A stretch of 64,000 nucleotides of DNA from Flavobacterium ginsengisoli (GCF_029625315.1 NZ_CP121110.1:4039001-4103000); one strand, 5' to 3'; shown: positions 45,307 to 54,917, counted from the first letter of the stretch. Notes: generated by a model not told the origin, from the sequence alone. Translations and numbers: made by a program.

Positions 45307-45641
45307 CGTATAATGAGTTTTCGGGTTGCCGATGCGTTTTGTTCACTTATTTTGATGATATATACACCAGGAGGTAATTCTGCAACACTTAGTTCTCTTG
45401 AAACTAAATGGGCTTGCAAAACTTTTTTTCCTAAGATGTCAAACACAATAATTTCTTTCTCTAAATCGTTTTTAGACGATATATAGACTTTGCCATTTGT
45501 CACTGGGTTAGGATACAAGCTTAAACCCTCAATAGAAGTAGATTCTTGAGTTTTTGGTAATTGCTTGCTGTCTTGCGCCGAAACGCTTACAGTGAAGAAA
45601 AATGCCAATAAGAAAGTAATATAAAAGTAGTTTTTTGCCAT
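45303..45641 (-). CDS. small secreted protein that is almost only a T9SS type A sorting domain
   Basis: The 112-residue protein has a signal peptide (MAKNYFYITFLLAFFFTVSVSAQ) and a linker of about 20 residues. The rest is a type A T9SS C-terminal domain: LSLYPNPVTNGKVYI, IIVFDILGKKVLQ, SVAELPPGVYIIKISE and a basic last motif TRKLIIR. There is almost no cargo between the signal and the CTD. The type IX system would export it and cleave or anchor the CTD at the surface. I choose the ATG at 45641; the longer frame adds ten residues with no function. Confidence 0.88.
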   Translation of the reverse strand: MAKNYFYITFLLAFFFTVSVSAQDSKQLPKTQESTSIEGLSLYPNPVTNGKVYISSKNDLEKEIIVFDILGKKVLQAHLVSRELSVAELPPGVYIIKISEQNASATRKLIIR

Positions 45642-45693
45642 CGCGTATATTTGGATATTGTAAATATACAAAAAAAATTACAAAAAGTACGCC

Positions 45694-45726
45694 AAAAAAA
45701 ACATCCTAAAGAATTAGGATGTTTTT
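45694..45726 (-). terminator. terminator of the phosphate-block lipoprotein gene
   Basis: The stem ACATCCTAA / TTAGGATGT is flanked by seven or more A residues on the plus strand, giving a U tail on the minus transcript. Confidence 0.82.
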
Positions 45727-45747
45727 AACATTATGTGTTCGAAGTGA

Positions 45748-46928
45748 TTAGAAACCTACTGACCATCCAGCAGCCCATGTTGGTTGAGCAATACCAGCTC
45801 CAGCTCCAGTTGCAGAAGCTGACTCAACAGCTACAGCAGAAACATTAGCTGAAGTTCCGTCTGTTTTCTTTCCTTTAGTTTTTGTAGCTATATCAGCACC
45901 AAATAAGATGTTTGTGATTTTTAAATCTGTACCAACAAAAGCGATAGTTTCATCGTTTTCAACATCAACACCAGTTGCCCAAGCAGTTACTACTACGTTA
46001 GAGAATTTAGCTTTAGTTCCTCTTCTTAATTTGATAGCTTGGTTTTCTTGGAAGTTTGCTGTAGAAGCTGTACTTCCAGGTCCAACAAGAGTTAAGTTTG
46101 TAATAGTTGGGTTAGAGATTGGAGCAAAAGCATATCCAAATTCGAAGTTATCAGCTTCAATTCCTCTGTTTCCTTTTCCGAAATCTAATTTACCGTACCA
46201 GTTTTCGTTTGTTCCACTCCATCCTTCAGTCCAGTCAAATTGGTCATCTTCGTTACCGATAGAGATTAAGTTTTTAGTATTTACAGTTCCTCCGAAGAAT
46301 TCAAATCCGTCATCAGCTCCGTAGTAAGCTTGTACATTTTCAACAGTTGTACCTGAACCAACTCCGAAGAATGAAAGTCCGTTGAATTCTTTTTCAGTAT
46401 TGAAAGCAGCACCAGCGTACTCAATTCTTAAATATTTAATAGAACCTGAATTGTCATTAGCAACAGTTCCACCATAAGTTAACTCAGCAACTTCAGATGT
46501 AGCTGTAGTAGTCTTACCATTATCACGGTTGATTGGCGCTTTTCCACAAATTACTAATCCACCCCATTTACCAGCAACTTTTACAGAAGCAGTCATAATA
46601 ACTGGTTTAGCAAGCAGTACCGTTTACGTTGATTTTACCACCTTGCGCAACTGCGATGTAAGCAAGCAGTTCCACCTGTTCCTTCAATTACTGTTCCAGC
46701 AGGAATTGTCAAAGTAGCACCATTTTCTACTTTAATAGCTCCAGTTAATTTGTACGTTTTAGTAGCATCAAGAATTACTTCACCATCAGTAATTTTTCCT
46801 TGAAAATTAGCAGGATCTGCTGTAAACGTAGAAGTTGGTTTTTTATCATCATCGTTAGAAGAACAGCTTGTAAGCAAAACTCCTGATAAAGCAAAAACTG
46901 TAACGAAATTTAAAATTGATTTTTTCAT
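45748..46928 (-). CDS. beta-helix-like lipoprotein of the phosphate block (two frameshifts)
   Basis: The protein of about 392 residues has a lipoprotein signal (lipobox LLTSCSS). The start of the mature part is short and acidic (SNDDDKKPTS). Then come repeated short beta strands typical of right-handed beta helices: VENGATLTIPAGTVIEG, KINVNGTAAKPVIMTAS, SGSIKYLRIEYAGAAF, TTVENVQAYYGADDGFEFFGG. The frame breaks at about 46611 and 46664, both GCAAGCAG where GCAGCAG restores GTAAYIAVAQGG and GTAAKPV. It has the same TAACA-N6 repeats upstream as the adjacent TonB receptor and the porin, so it is likely a partner of that receptor under phosphate control. The substrate is unknown. Confidence 0.83.
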
Positions 46929-46967
46929 AATCGTTTTAATAATTTTTTTTGTGTTTAATTTCTGTTG

Positions 46968-47055
46968 CAAAGATGGATTAGAAATCTTTTTCAGGTGTTA
47001 AGCTACTGTAATTGTTAGTTTAACAAAACGAATGCTTTATATTAAGGAAATGTTA
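46968..47055 (-). promoter_or_regulatory. promoter and Pho-box-like 11-bp repeats of the lipoprotein gene
   Basis: The minus-strand -7 box CATCTTTG lies at 46968-46975. Counting from the plus strand in 11-bp steps, TGTTA at 46996, TGTAA at 47007, GTTTA at 47018, TATTA at 47040 and TGTTA at 47051 are in register. The steps at 46985 and 47029 do not match. Two of the seven steps are therefore degenerate. The phase (9 bp from the box to 46985) equals that of the two other phosphate promoters. Confidence 0.5.
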
Positions 47056-47087
47056 ATTTGTTAAGGAAATATTTTGAATTAAAGAGC

Positions 47088-47121
47088 AAAAAAAAGACAG
47101 CTTTTAGAAGCTGTCTTTTTT
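47088..47121 (-). terminator. terminator of the TonB receptor gene
   Basis: The stem AAAAAGACAGCTT / AAGCTGTCTTTTT lies just after the TonB receptor stop codon. A long A run upstream gives the U tail on the minus transcript. Confidence 0.85.
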
Positions 47122-47140
47122 AATTAAATATTTTTTCGGT

Positions 47141-49915
47141 TTAGAACTCGTAACTAAACTGTAGGCTTAAATTCAATCCTTTTTTGTAGCTCAAAACGCT
47201 TACATCGCCCGATTTGTTTTCTTGAACTCTGTCTATAGTTGGGTTAAGTAAGTTTTTTGCAACAAAACCAAGGCTATAGTTTTTGTTCAATTTCGATTTT
47301 GCAATAAAGTCTAATGAACCAACAGCTTTGTCAACTAAATCACCTTTTTCTAATGTACCAATTGCATTTACTCGGTCAGAGAAATAATTGTAAGCTATAG
47401 TTGTTGTCAAATTGCTTTTTTTGTCATTCCATTCGTTGAAGAAAGATAAATCGGCATTTAATAACAAAGGAGAAGCTCCTGTAAATTTACCTGTTGTGTT
47501 GGTAAAAGTAGTTGGACGTGTTCCTTGTGTTTCTTCTTGAACTTTTTCGTTATTCAGCTCTTGTTTGCTGTATAAGTAAGATACGTTGATTCCTCCAGTT
47601 AATTTTTTAGCATTTTCGCTATCGAAATTAAAAAGTGTTTTCTTGTATTCTACCTCTGCTCCAGCTACATAACCATAATCTCCTGAGTTTACATAAGAGA
47701 TATCATTTGTAGAAGAGTTAATAACTACCTCGTTAATTGGGTTTAAGATGTATTTTCCGAAACCTGTTACAGAAAGAACTTCATCACTGTTCGGGAATAT
47801 TTCCCATTTTAAGTCAAAGTTGTAATCATCTGAAGCATATAAAAATGGGTTACCAATTTTAGCTTGTAAAAATTCTTCGTAGATAAAAGGAGATCTTTCT
47901 TTGAATTGTGGCAATGTATAAGTTTTACTGAATCCGAAACGTAAATTTTGTTTTTCGTTAAGTTCATATTTCAATACCAAACTTGGTAAGAAAGCTGTTT
48001 TGTCTAATTTATCGCTTCCTCCTGCAGGATCTAACTGCGTACTCCAGTCAACAGTTTGTGTAATAACTTCAGCTCTTAATCCTAAAACTGCAGTAAATTT
48101 ATTGTTGAATTTGTATTCTGTATTTAAGAAACCTCCATTAATAGTCAAGTCTCCATTATATGTTTGTGGGTCAAGTGCGTTTGGAACTTCTGGTCCTCCA
48201 CGGAAAGTAGAAATGGTAAAGAAGTTGTTATCCAAGTTTTGTTGGTTGTAGAATAAATCCAAGTTATTTGGGTCTACGATATCACCTGTATGAGAAACTG
48301 GGAATGTTGTAGTTTTAAAGTTGAATTGAGTTGCCTCAAAATCTCTGTTTTTAAACCTTCCGTTGTAGCCTAAAGTAAATTTTCCTTTGTAATCTCCTTC
48401 TTCATTTTTATTGAATTTGTAGTTTACAGATAAATTTGCCGCTAATTCGTTTTCCTTTAAAGTTTGAAAATAACGGTGGTTGTTTGGCGCAGATTGAGAG
48501 TTGATTACATAACCTTGGTCAAGAACATTCATAGTGTTGTATGTTCTGTCTGGAATATCTTGTTTTACAGTATTAAAAGATCCGCCCCAGTTAAATGTGC
48601 TTCTATCGCTTAATTTGTGCTCTCCTAATAATTGGTTTACCCATAAAGCCGATTTTTCATATTCATTTCTTCGGATGTATCCGTTTCCTTCGTTTGCTAA
48701 GTCAACAATATAACCTCTTGATTCTTCTTTTCTTTGAGTAGAGGTATTGATGAACAAAGTATTGAAGTTAATCTTGTTATTGCTGTTAATTTTGTATCCA
48801 GCATTAAACATTGCAGTAGTGTTTGTATTGTATGAAAGATAGTTGTAATCCAAATCTTTTCCAGCAACACCAGCAGCATTAACACTACCTCTTGCAATAC
48901 CTTCTGTTCTTGAAGCATATTCGTTTGTGAAAGATGCAGTTCCGAAGATATTGATTTTTCCTTCTTCACCAACGTTATAAGAATCACCACCTGAGATTCC
49001 AAAAGATCCTCCAATTGGCGTCTTTTTGTCAAATTGCAAAGAACCGTAATTGTATTGTGTCAAAGGATTATTTGGGATTTCAGCTTTGCTAAATCCAAAA
49101 GCATTTGGTCCTTTTTGTAAAGTAAAATTGTTTTCGCTAATAGCGTTTGTATTTATTTTTGATTCAAAATCAATTTTTAAGAAACCGTTCCCTTTGTAAT
49201 CTTTTGAAACGATGTCAACATTTCCTCCAGCAAAATCTCCAAAGAATTTTCCGTTGTATACTTTGTCGATAGAAACATATTCAATAATATCTGTTGAGAA
49301 AATATCTAAATTGATGTTTTTCTTCTCAGGATCATTTGATGGAATTGGAAGTCCATTCATTGTTGTAGAGTTGTAACGATCTCCTAAACCTCTCACAAAA
49401 ATGTTATTGGTTCCTTCTTGTTTAGTAATACCAGTAGTTTTTACAACAGCATTGGCAACATCGCTCACACCTTTTTTAGAAAGTTCTTGTGCACCAATAG
49501 CTTGTTTAATATCTACAGCATTTTTTTGTTCTAGAAGTAAAGCAGATTCTTTTTGTTTGCCTCCAGTTGAAGCTTGAACCACTACATCTTTAAGAGTATA
49601 ACTTCCTGATGAAAGTCCTTGATTAACCACTACAGTTTCATTTGCTTTTACAGCAACAGGAGCTTCTACAGATTCATATCCTAAAAAACTAAAGATTAAA
49701 GTATAGTTTCCAGGATTTACGCTTAAGGAATATTTTCCGTCTACGTCGGTATTTGCGCTAATATTTGTACCTTTAACTAAAACATTAGCAAATGGTAGAG
49801 ATGCGTTGTTCATATCTTTGTCAGTTAGAACTCCAGAAATCGTACCTTTGTTTTGCGCGATCGAGATCGTACAGATAAATAATGCAATAAAGAGAAATCT
49901 TAAATTGAATTTCAT
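47141..49915 (-). CDS. TonB-dependent receptor of the phosphate block
   Basis: The 924-residue protein has a signal peptide (LRFLFIALFICTISIAQ) and a carboxypeptidase-D-like domain (GTISGVLTDKDMNNASLPFANVLVKG ... NTDVDGKYSL, about residues 22-110). The plug contains KTTGITKQEGTNNIFVRGLGDRYNSTTMNGLPIPSNDPEKKNI. The long barrel ends in LSLQFSYEF, with the terminal Phe. There is no SusD partner. It is divergent from phoB and has six in-phase TAACA-N6 repeats in its promoter, so I propose that phosphate limitation induces it. The cargo could be an organic phosphate or a phosphate-starvation nutrient. That is inference. Confidence 0.92.
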   Translation of the reverse strand: MKFNLRFLFIALFICTISIAQNKGTISGVLTDKDMNNASLPFANVLVKGTNISANTDVDGKYSLSVNPGNYTLIFSFLGYESVEAPVAVKANETVVVNQGLSSGSYTLKDVVVQASTGGKQKESALLLEQKNAVDIKQAIGAQELSKKGVSDVANAVVKTTGITKQEGTNNIFVRGLGDRYNSTTMNGLPIPSNDPEKKNINLDIFSTDIIEYVSIDKVYNGKFFGDFAGGNVDIVSKDYKGNGFLKIDFESKINTNAISENNFTLQKGPNAFGFSKAEIPNNPLTQYNYGSLQFDKKTPIGGSFGISGGDSYNVGEEGKINIFGTASFTNEYASRTEGIARGSVNAAGVAGKDLDYNYLSYNTNTTAMFNAGYKINSNNKINFNTLFINTSTQRKEESRGYIVDLANEGNGYIRRNEYEKSALWVNQLLGEHKLSDRSTFNWGGSFNTVKQDIPDRTYNTMNVLDQGYVINSQSAPNNHRYFQTLKENELAANLSVNYKFNKNEEGDYKGKFTLGYNGRFKNRDFEATQFNFKTTTFPVSHTGDIVDPNNLDLFYNQQNLDNNFFTISTFRGGPEVPNALDPQTYNGDLTINGGFLNTEYKFNNKFTAVLGLRAEVITQTVDWSTQLDPAGGSDKLDKTAFLPSLVLKYELNEKQNLRFGFSKTYTLPQFKERSPFIYEEFLQAKIGNPFLYASDDYNFDLKWEIFPNSDEVLSVTGFGKYILNPINEVVINSSTNDISYVNSGDYGYVAGAEVEYKKTLFNFDSENAKKLTGGINVSYLYSKQELNNEKVQEETQGTRPTTFTNTTGKFTGASPLLLNADLSFFNEWNDKKSNLTTTIAYNYFSDRVNAIGTLEKGDLVDKAVGSLDFIAKSKLNKNYSLGFVAKNLLNPTIDRVQENKSGDVSVLSYKKGLNLSLQFSYEF

Positions 49916-49955
49916 TTTTTTTCAGTGTTGTGTTTGTGTCTTAATTATTTTTGTG

Positions 49956-50032
49956 CAAAGAAAGAACCGCTCTGTGAAGTCCATGTTACCGACTTGTTAT
50001 GTTTTTGTGTTGTTAAGATTATCAAATTGTTA
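49956..50032 (-). promoter_or_regulatory. promoter and Pho-box-like 11-bp repeats of the TonB receptor gene
   Basis: The minus-strand -7 box TTTCTTTG lies at 49956-49963. On the plus strand, TGTGA at 49973, TGTTA at 49984, TGTTA at 49995, TGTGT at 50006, GATTA at 50017 and TGTTA at 50028 stand exactly 11 bp apart. The gap to the -7 box is 9 bp. The tandem 11-bp layout is the one PhoB uses in other bacteria. Confidence 0.65.
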
Positions 50033-50159
50033 CGAGATTAAATTACGGTTAACACCATTTTTTAAAGGTTCTTTTGTTAGTATATTTACCCTGTGAAATA
50101 AGAAATATCGAATGTTTAATGAAGAAGTTTCGATATAAAAATCTCAATTTTTGCTATTT

Positions 50160-50843
50160 ATGAAAAAAACACAAACTAAGATTTTATTAGTTGACGACGA
50201 ACCAGATATCTTAGAAATCGTTGGCTATAACCTTGCTCAGGAAGGCTACCAGATTGTTACAGCTTCTAATGGAAAAGATGCTATAGCAAAAGCGCAGAAA
50301 GAGTCGCCAGAATTAATCATTATGGACGTGATGATGGCAGAAATGGACGGAATGGAGGCTTGCGAGCATATTAGAAAAATTCCAGAATTAAATAATGTTA
50401 TCATAACATTTCTTACAGCAAGAAGTGAAGATTATTCTCAAGTGGCTGGTTTTGATGCTGGTGCAGATGACTACATTACCAAGCCAATTAAACCAAAATT
50501 GTTGGTATCAAAAGTAAAGGCTCTGTTAAGAAGGTTAAAAGAACAAGAAGTTGTTACAGATACTTTAAATGTAGGCGGAATCGAGATTAACCGTGAGGAA
50601 TACAAAATCATAAAAGGCAATGTAGAAATTGCTTTGCCAAGAAAAGAATTCGAATTGTTTTATCTATTGGCTTCAAAACCAGGGAAAGTTTTTAAAAGAG
50701 ACGAAATCTTGGATAAAGTTTGGGGTAATGAAGTTGTAGTTGGAGGAAGAACAATTGACGTTCACATCAGAAAACTGCGCGAAAAAATAGGCGAAGATCT
50801 TTTTAAAACTATAAAAGGTGTTGGTTACAAATTTGAAGTTTAG
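50160..50843 (+). CDS. phoB: PhoB-type (OmpR-family) response regulator
   Basis: The 227-residue protein has a receiver domain with KILLVDDEPDILEIVGYNL (acidic pair near residue 12), phospho-acceptor Asp56 in ELIIMDVMMAEMDG, and YITKPIKPKLL. A winged-helix output domain follows (LPRKEFELFYLLASKPGKVFKRDEILDKVWG, GRTIDVHIRKLREKIG, IKGVGYKFEV). PhoB-type identity rests on context: a PhoR-like kinase and a phosphate-selective porin follow. The start ATG at 50160 gives MKKTQTKILLVDDE. A longer TTG start at 50151 is unlikely. A terminator hairpin separates it from the kinase gene. Confidence 0.92.
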   Translation: MKKTQTKILLVDDEPDILEIVGYNLAQEGYQIVTASNGKDAIAKAQKESPELIIMDVMMAEMDGMEACEHIRKIPELNNVIITFLTARSEDYSQVAGFDAGADDYITKPIKPKLLVSKVKALLRRLKEQEVVTDTLNVGGIEINREEYKIIKGNVEIALPRKEFELFYLLASKPGKVFKRDEILDKVWGNEVVVGGRTIDVHIRKLREKIGEDLFKTIKGVGYKFEV

Positions 50844-50856
50844 TATTTTTAAGATG

Positions 50857-50885
50857 CTAAGATTCTGAGGTGCTAAGTTACTAAG
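50857..50885. repeat. 8-bp-period array (CTAAG-N3) after phoB
   Basis: Four units in exact 8-bp register: CTAAG at 50857, CTGAG at 50865, CTAAG at 50873 and 50881. This is the reverse orientation of the CTTAG array at leuS. It starts 14 bp after the phoB stop codon. Confidence 0.85.
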
Positions 50886-50950
50886 ACTCTTTGGGATTTG
50901 GTTAAGATTTAAATCCATTCAAATTCTTTTAAAAATATTCAATACATTTA

Positions 50951-51000
50951 AACCATATAAGGAGCTGAAGTTTATCCGAACTTCAGTTTTTTATATGGTT
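50951..51000 (+). terminator. hairpin terminator between phoB and phoR
   Basis: The inner stem CTGAAGTT / AACTTCAG is followed by a T run. An outer stem AACCATATAA / TTATATGGTT closes around it. It may end part of the phoB transcript, so that PhoR is made at a lower level. Confidence 0.75.
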
Positions 51001-51049
51001 TTTGAATTACACTTAATTTCTCTTAATCTCTTAATGGTTAAAATTATCA

Positions 51050-52134
51050 ATGAAAATTAATTTTAAAAAAACATACAAATTCGCGATAAAATCGGCATTG
51101 TATATCAGTCTCTTTACAACAGCATTTGTACTGATGTTAATGTCATTATTTTATAAAAATCAATTAAAACATCAAGTTGCGTTTGGAATAATTTTCATAA
51201 TCGTAATCTATATTTTTTCTTTTCTGGTTTTACAATATCGTGTAGAACGCTTTATTTACCGAAGAGTGAAGAAAATTTACGATGAGGTTTCGTTGCTAGA
51301 ATCCACAACATTAATCAATCAGCCGATTAATACGGATATGGAAACGCTTTCGCGTGAAGTGAAAAAGTTTGCAACCGATAAAAAGCTCGAAATTGAAATG
51401 CTCGAAATTCGTGAACAATATAGAAGAGAGTTTTTAGGAAACGTTTCGCACGAATTAAAAACCCTTTATTTACCGTTCAAGGTTATGTTTCTACTTTGCT
51501 TGATGGAGCAATGGATGATAAAAATATCAGAAAAAAATATTTAAAACGTGCCGAAAAAGGAGTAGAGCGTCTTATATATATTGTTGAAGATTTGGATATG
51601 ATTACCAAATTAGAATCGGGAGATTTAGATTTAAATATGACTGATTTTGATGTTGTTGAATTGATTCAGAATGTCTTTGAGCTTTTAGAAATGAAGGCAG
51701 ACAAAAAGAAAATTAAACTAGCTTTTGAAAGCAAAAATGTACAGTCTGTAATGATAAGAGGAGATCAAGACAGAATTCAACAAGTGTTGGAAAATCTGAT
51801 TGTGAATTCTATTAAATACGGAAAAGAAGGCGGTTTGACTGAAGTTGGCGTAGTAAATTTAACCAAGAAAAAAGTTTTAATACGTATTAGTGATAACGGA
51901 GAAGGTGTTGAAAAACAAAACATTCCAAGACTTTTTGAACGTTTTTACAGAGTAGATAAAAGCGGTACAAGATCTGAAGGCGGTTCTGGTTTAGGATTGG
52001 CGATTGTAAAACATATTATTGAAGCTCATAAAGAGAAAGTTTACGTAGAAAGTGAGTTCGGAATTGGCTCTGAATTCTCTTTTACACTCGAAAAAGCAAA
52101 TAAAACGACAAAAATTGACGTTAAAAAATCGTAA
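51050..52134 (+). CDS. phoR: PhoR-type sensor histidine kinase (one frameshift)
   Basis: The protein of about 361 residues has two membrane helices (about residues 13-35 and 43-64), no large periplasmic domain, and a coiled linker. The HisKA H box follows (EFLGNVSHELKTPLFTVQGYVSTLL, His near 131), then the ATPase domain with IQQVLENLIVNSIKYGK (N box), ISDNGEGV (G1), FERFYRVDKSGTRSEGGSGLGLAIVKHI (F/G2). The frame breaks at 51462-51464, where CCC should be CCCC inside the H box. The layout matches PhoR-type kinases, and with phoB and the porin next to it, it is likely the phosphate sensor kinase. Confidence 0.9.
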
Positions 52135-52201
52135 CGGCAGTTTTGCTAAAAGCCCTAAAACAAAGGTGTTTAACAATAAATAAACATTCCGATTTAGGCC
52201 A

Positions 52202-52267
52202 TAACATTAAATTTTTATTATAGTAACATCTGGTTAATGATTTCTTAACATAGGTGCTCCATCTTTG
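52202..52267 (+). promoter_or_regulatory. promoter and Pho-box-like 11-bp repeats of the porin gene
   Basis: TAACAT stands at 52202, 52224 and 52246, with TAATGA at 52235: spacings 22, 11 and 11 bp. The -7 box CATCTTTG lies at 52260-52267, and the gap between the last TAACA and the box is 9 bp. The repeats occupy the -33 region, as expected for PhoB-activated promoters. Confidence 0.68.
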
Positions 52268-52297
52268 CATCCTGAAATTAAGGGAATTACAGAACTA

Positions 52298-53609
52298 ATG
52301 ATAAAAAGAAAACTATTAGCCGTTTTATTACTGCTAACTTGTGCAGTCAATGCACAAGAAACAAATAAGCAAGAGCTGAATAAACAGGATGTAAAAAACG
52401 AAGTAATGCGTATTTTAGATTCTATAAACAAAGCAAAACTTCCAGAAACCAAGTCTGGAGGAGGAGTTGAAGAACATTGGTACGATAGAATCTCCTTAAG
52501 AGGTTACGCACAGATTAGATACAATGGTCTATTATCTACAAACGATAAAGTTTCTTGCGAACAATGTGATAGATCTTGGGGGACTACTTCTACAGCTCCA
52601 GATGCCAAAGCAAATAACGGACTTTTTATTCGCCGTGCCCGTTTAGTGTTTTCTGGACAAGTGCATCCGAATGTATTTTTCTATTTTCAACCCGATTTTG
52701 CAAGTTCACCGGCAAGTGGAATTAATAATTTTGTGCAGATTCGTGACTTGTATTTTGATCTTTCTTTCGACAAGAAAAAAGAATATCGTGTTCGTGTTGG
52801 ACAAAGTAAAATTCCGTATGGATTTGAAAATATGCAATCAAGTTCACAGCGTTTAACTTTAGACCGTGCGGATGCAATAAACTCTTCAATCTTAAATGAA
52901 CGTGATTTAGGAATATTCTTTTACTGGGCTCCAGCCGAAATTAGACAGCGTTTTGAAATGCTGGTTAAAGATGGTTACAAAGGTTCTGGAGATTTTGGTG
53001 TTTTTGCTTTTGGAGTTTACAATGGTCAGATTGCAAATAAATTGGACGGAAACAGAGACTTAAATGTTGTGGCAAGAGTAACATATCCTTTTGTTATTGG
53101 AAGTCAGATTATAGAACCAGGAATTCAGGCTTATACTGGTAAATGGGCTTTTACGGGAGAAGTTTCGTCAGGAGTTATTGTTAACGATCCTCAATATGTA
53201 AAAGATCAGAGAGTTGGAGCAACTTTCGTTTTATATCCAAGACCATTCGGAATCCAGACAGAATATAATATAGGAACTGGACCTAGATACAATACTCTTA
53301 CAAATACCATTGACCAAACCGATTTGAACGGTGGTTATGTTCTATTAAACTATAAATGGGATATTAAAAAGCAGCTGTATTTACCCTTTCGCCAAATTTC
53401 AATATTATGACGGAGGAAAAAAATACGAAAAAGATGCTAGAAGCTACGTCGTTAGAGATTACGAATTTGGCATAGAATGGCAACCAATCAAAGCATTTGA
53501 GCTAACTGCTGAATATGTAGTGGCAGACAGAAGCTTTGTAGACAGTGCACTTCCAATAAACAGACAACAAGGAAATGTGCTTAGATTACAAGCGCAGTTT
53601 AACTTCTAA
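52298..53609 (+). CDS. phosphate-selective porin (OprO/OprP family, one frameshift)
   Basis: The protein of about 436 residues has a signal peptide (KRKLLAVLLLLTCAVNAQ) and a barrel typical of the porin O/P family: ISLRGYAQIRYNGLL, NGLFIRRARLVFSGQVHPNVFFYFQPDF, YRVRVGQSKIPYGFENMQSS, and ERDLGIFFYW. The frame breaks at 53384-53386 (CCC for CC); after correction, LPFAKFQYYDGGKKYEKDARS leads to the end LRLQAQFNF, with the terminal Phe. It takes phosphate through the outer membrane. It lies 163 bp after phoR with its own Pho-box promoter. The ATG at 52298 is preferred to a start that would overlap the -7 box. Confidence 0.92.
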
Positions 53610-53680
53610 ATCGACACCGATTAGACGCATTTGCTGTCGCAAAGACGCTTATGAAAACTGATTTCTTTATATAAAAAATG

Positions 53681-53713
53681 AAAAACCTCCAGCTTTAACT
53701 GGAGGTTTTTTTA
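53681..53713. terminator. porin terminator
   Basis: The stem AAAAACCTCCAG / CTGGAGGTTTTT has a short loop and a T tail. It lies between convergent genes. Confidence 0.87.
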
Positions 53714-53753
53714 TAGTATAAACAACTTATAAATCCGTTTTATCAGCGTGCAA

Positions 53754-54833
53754 TTATGCAGTTTTGTCTTCAAAAACCTTAAATAGAGAATCCCAGTCAA
53801 TGTTGTTTTCAAATTGAGTTAGTCCTTTAAACGACTTTACTTTTGATAAATCTTCAATACTAAAGTCGTCTTGCATTGCATAAGGTACAAGATTTTCTTC
53901 CTGAAGTTTTATGGCTAGATATTCCTGTTCATATTGACCAGGTGTCGGAATAAAAAAGGCTTTTTTGCCTAGTTTTGCCAAATCCATTACAGTTGTATAT
54001 CCAGAACGGCATAAAACAAATTCACTTTCATTAAAAGTCTGTTCTAACTGTTTAGAATTCATAAAATTATAATAGGTAACATTCCCTGATTCTCTTTTAG
54101 TCTGTGTTTTTTCTACAACACCTTGTACAAAAACAACTTTTCCAGGATAATTTGCGCCTTCTTTTTGCAGTTTTTCATCCAAGAAAGTACGTTGCGGTTC
54201 TGGTCCAGACAATATAATCATTAAATCATATATTTTTGGAGTATCCTTTTTCTTCATTCGGCTTAACGGACCGATATATTTTAGATTTAGTTCATTCGAT
54301 TTTAAATGACCTAAATCTCCTGTCAAGTTTATTTTTTCATTAGTATCGGGAACCCAGCATTCATTATATTTTTTAATGAAATACTGATGGCATTTACTTG
54401 TAAACCAAGTTGTATTTCCTGTCATTACATTCAGTTGATGCGTAATAAAAACAGAAGGCACTTTCTTGCTGAAAACTCCTAATCTATTGTCTGAGATGAT
54501 GCCGTCAATACCATGTTTTTTAATCCAATGATTGATCATTTTTTTCTCATCCAAAACGGCAGTAATCATTTTTGGAAGATTTTTGATCAGCTTCCATTTA
54601 AAGTTTTTACCATTCTTTGCATATTCAATATGGTAAGAAGGCAATTCTAAAGTTTGTATATAAGGAAATTCTTTTCGCAATAAAGACAATGCAATTCCGT
54701 CTGAAGCAATAATAGGAATGTAATTATTCTCTTGAAGCGCTTTGATAATAGGAATGCATCTAGTGGCATGTCCAAGTCCCCAATTTAATGGAGCAATTAA
54801 AATAGTTTTATTCGCAGAATAATCTATGCTCAT
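53754..54833 (-). CDS. glycosyltransferase family protein (GLGH type)
   Basis: The 359-residue soluble protein has a GT-B fold: the N-terminal motif LIAPLNWGLGHATRCIPII resembles the donor loop of MurG/MGT-type enzymes and of the MJ1255-type proteins. The C-terminal domain has IILSGPEPQRTFLDEKL, then FVLCRSGYTTVMDLAKLGKKAFFIPTPGQYEQEYLA, the usual acceptor-side nucleotide-sugar site. The likely role is to transfer a sugar to a lipid or glycan in envelope synthesis. The ATG at 54833 (MSIDYSANKT) is preferred to the one three codons upstream. It is a single gene; the partner is unknown. Confidence 0.85.
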   Translation of the reverse strand: MSIDYSANKTILIAPLNWGLGHATRCIPIIKALQENNYIPIIASDGIALSLLRKEFPYIQTLELPSYHIEYAKNGKNFKWKLIKNLPKMITAVLDEKKMINHWIKKHGIDGIISDNRLGVFSKKVPSVFITHQLNVMTGNTTWFTSKCHQYFIKKYNECWVPDTNEKINLTGDLGHLKSNELNLKYIGPLSRMKKKDTPKIYDLMIILSGPEPQRTFLDEKLQKEGANYPGKVVFVQGVVEKTQTKRESGNVTYYNFMNSKQLEQTFNESEFVLCRSGYTTVMDLAKLGKKAFFIPTPGQYEQEYLAIKLQEENLVPYAMQDDFSIEDLSKVKSFKGLTQFENNIDWDSLFKVFEDKTA

Positions 54834-54917
54834 TTTTAACACGTTTTAAAAACGAAGATAGACAAATATGTTTTTTATGTTATTTCGAGGGTATTACTAA
54901 ATTATTAATTTAAGGTT

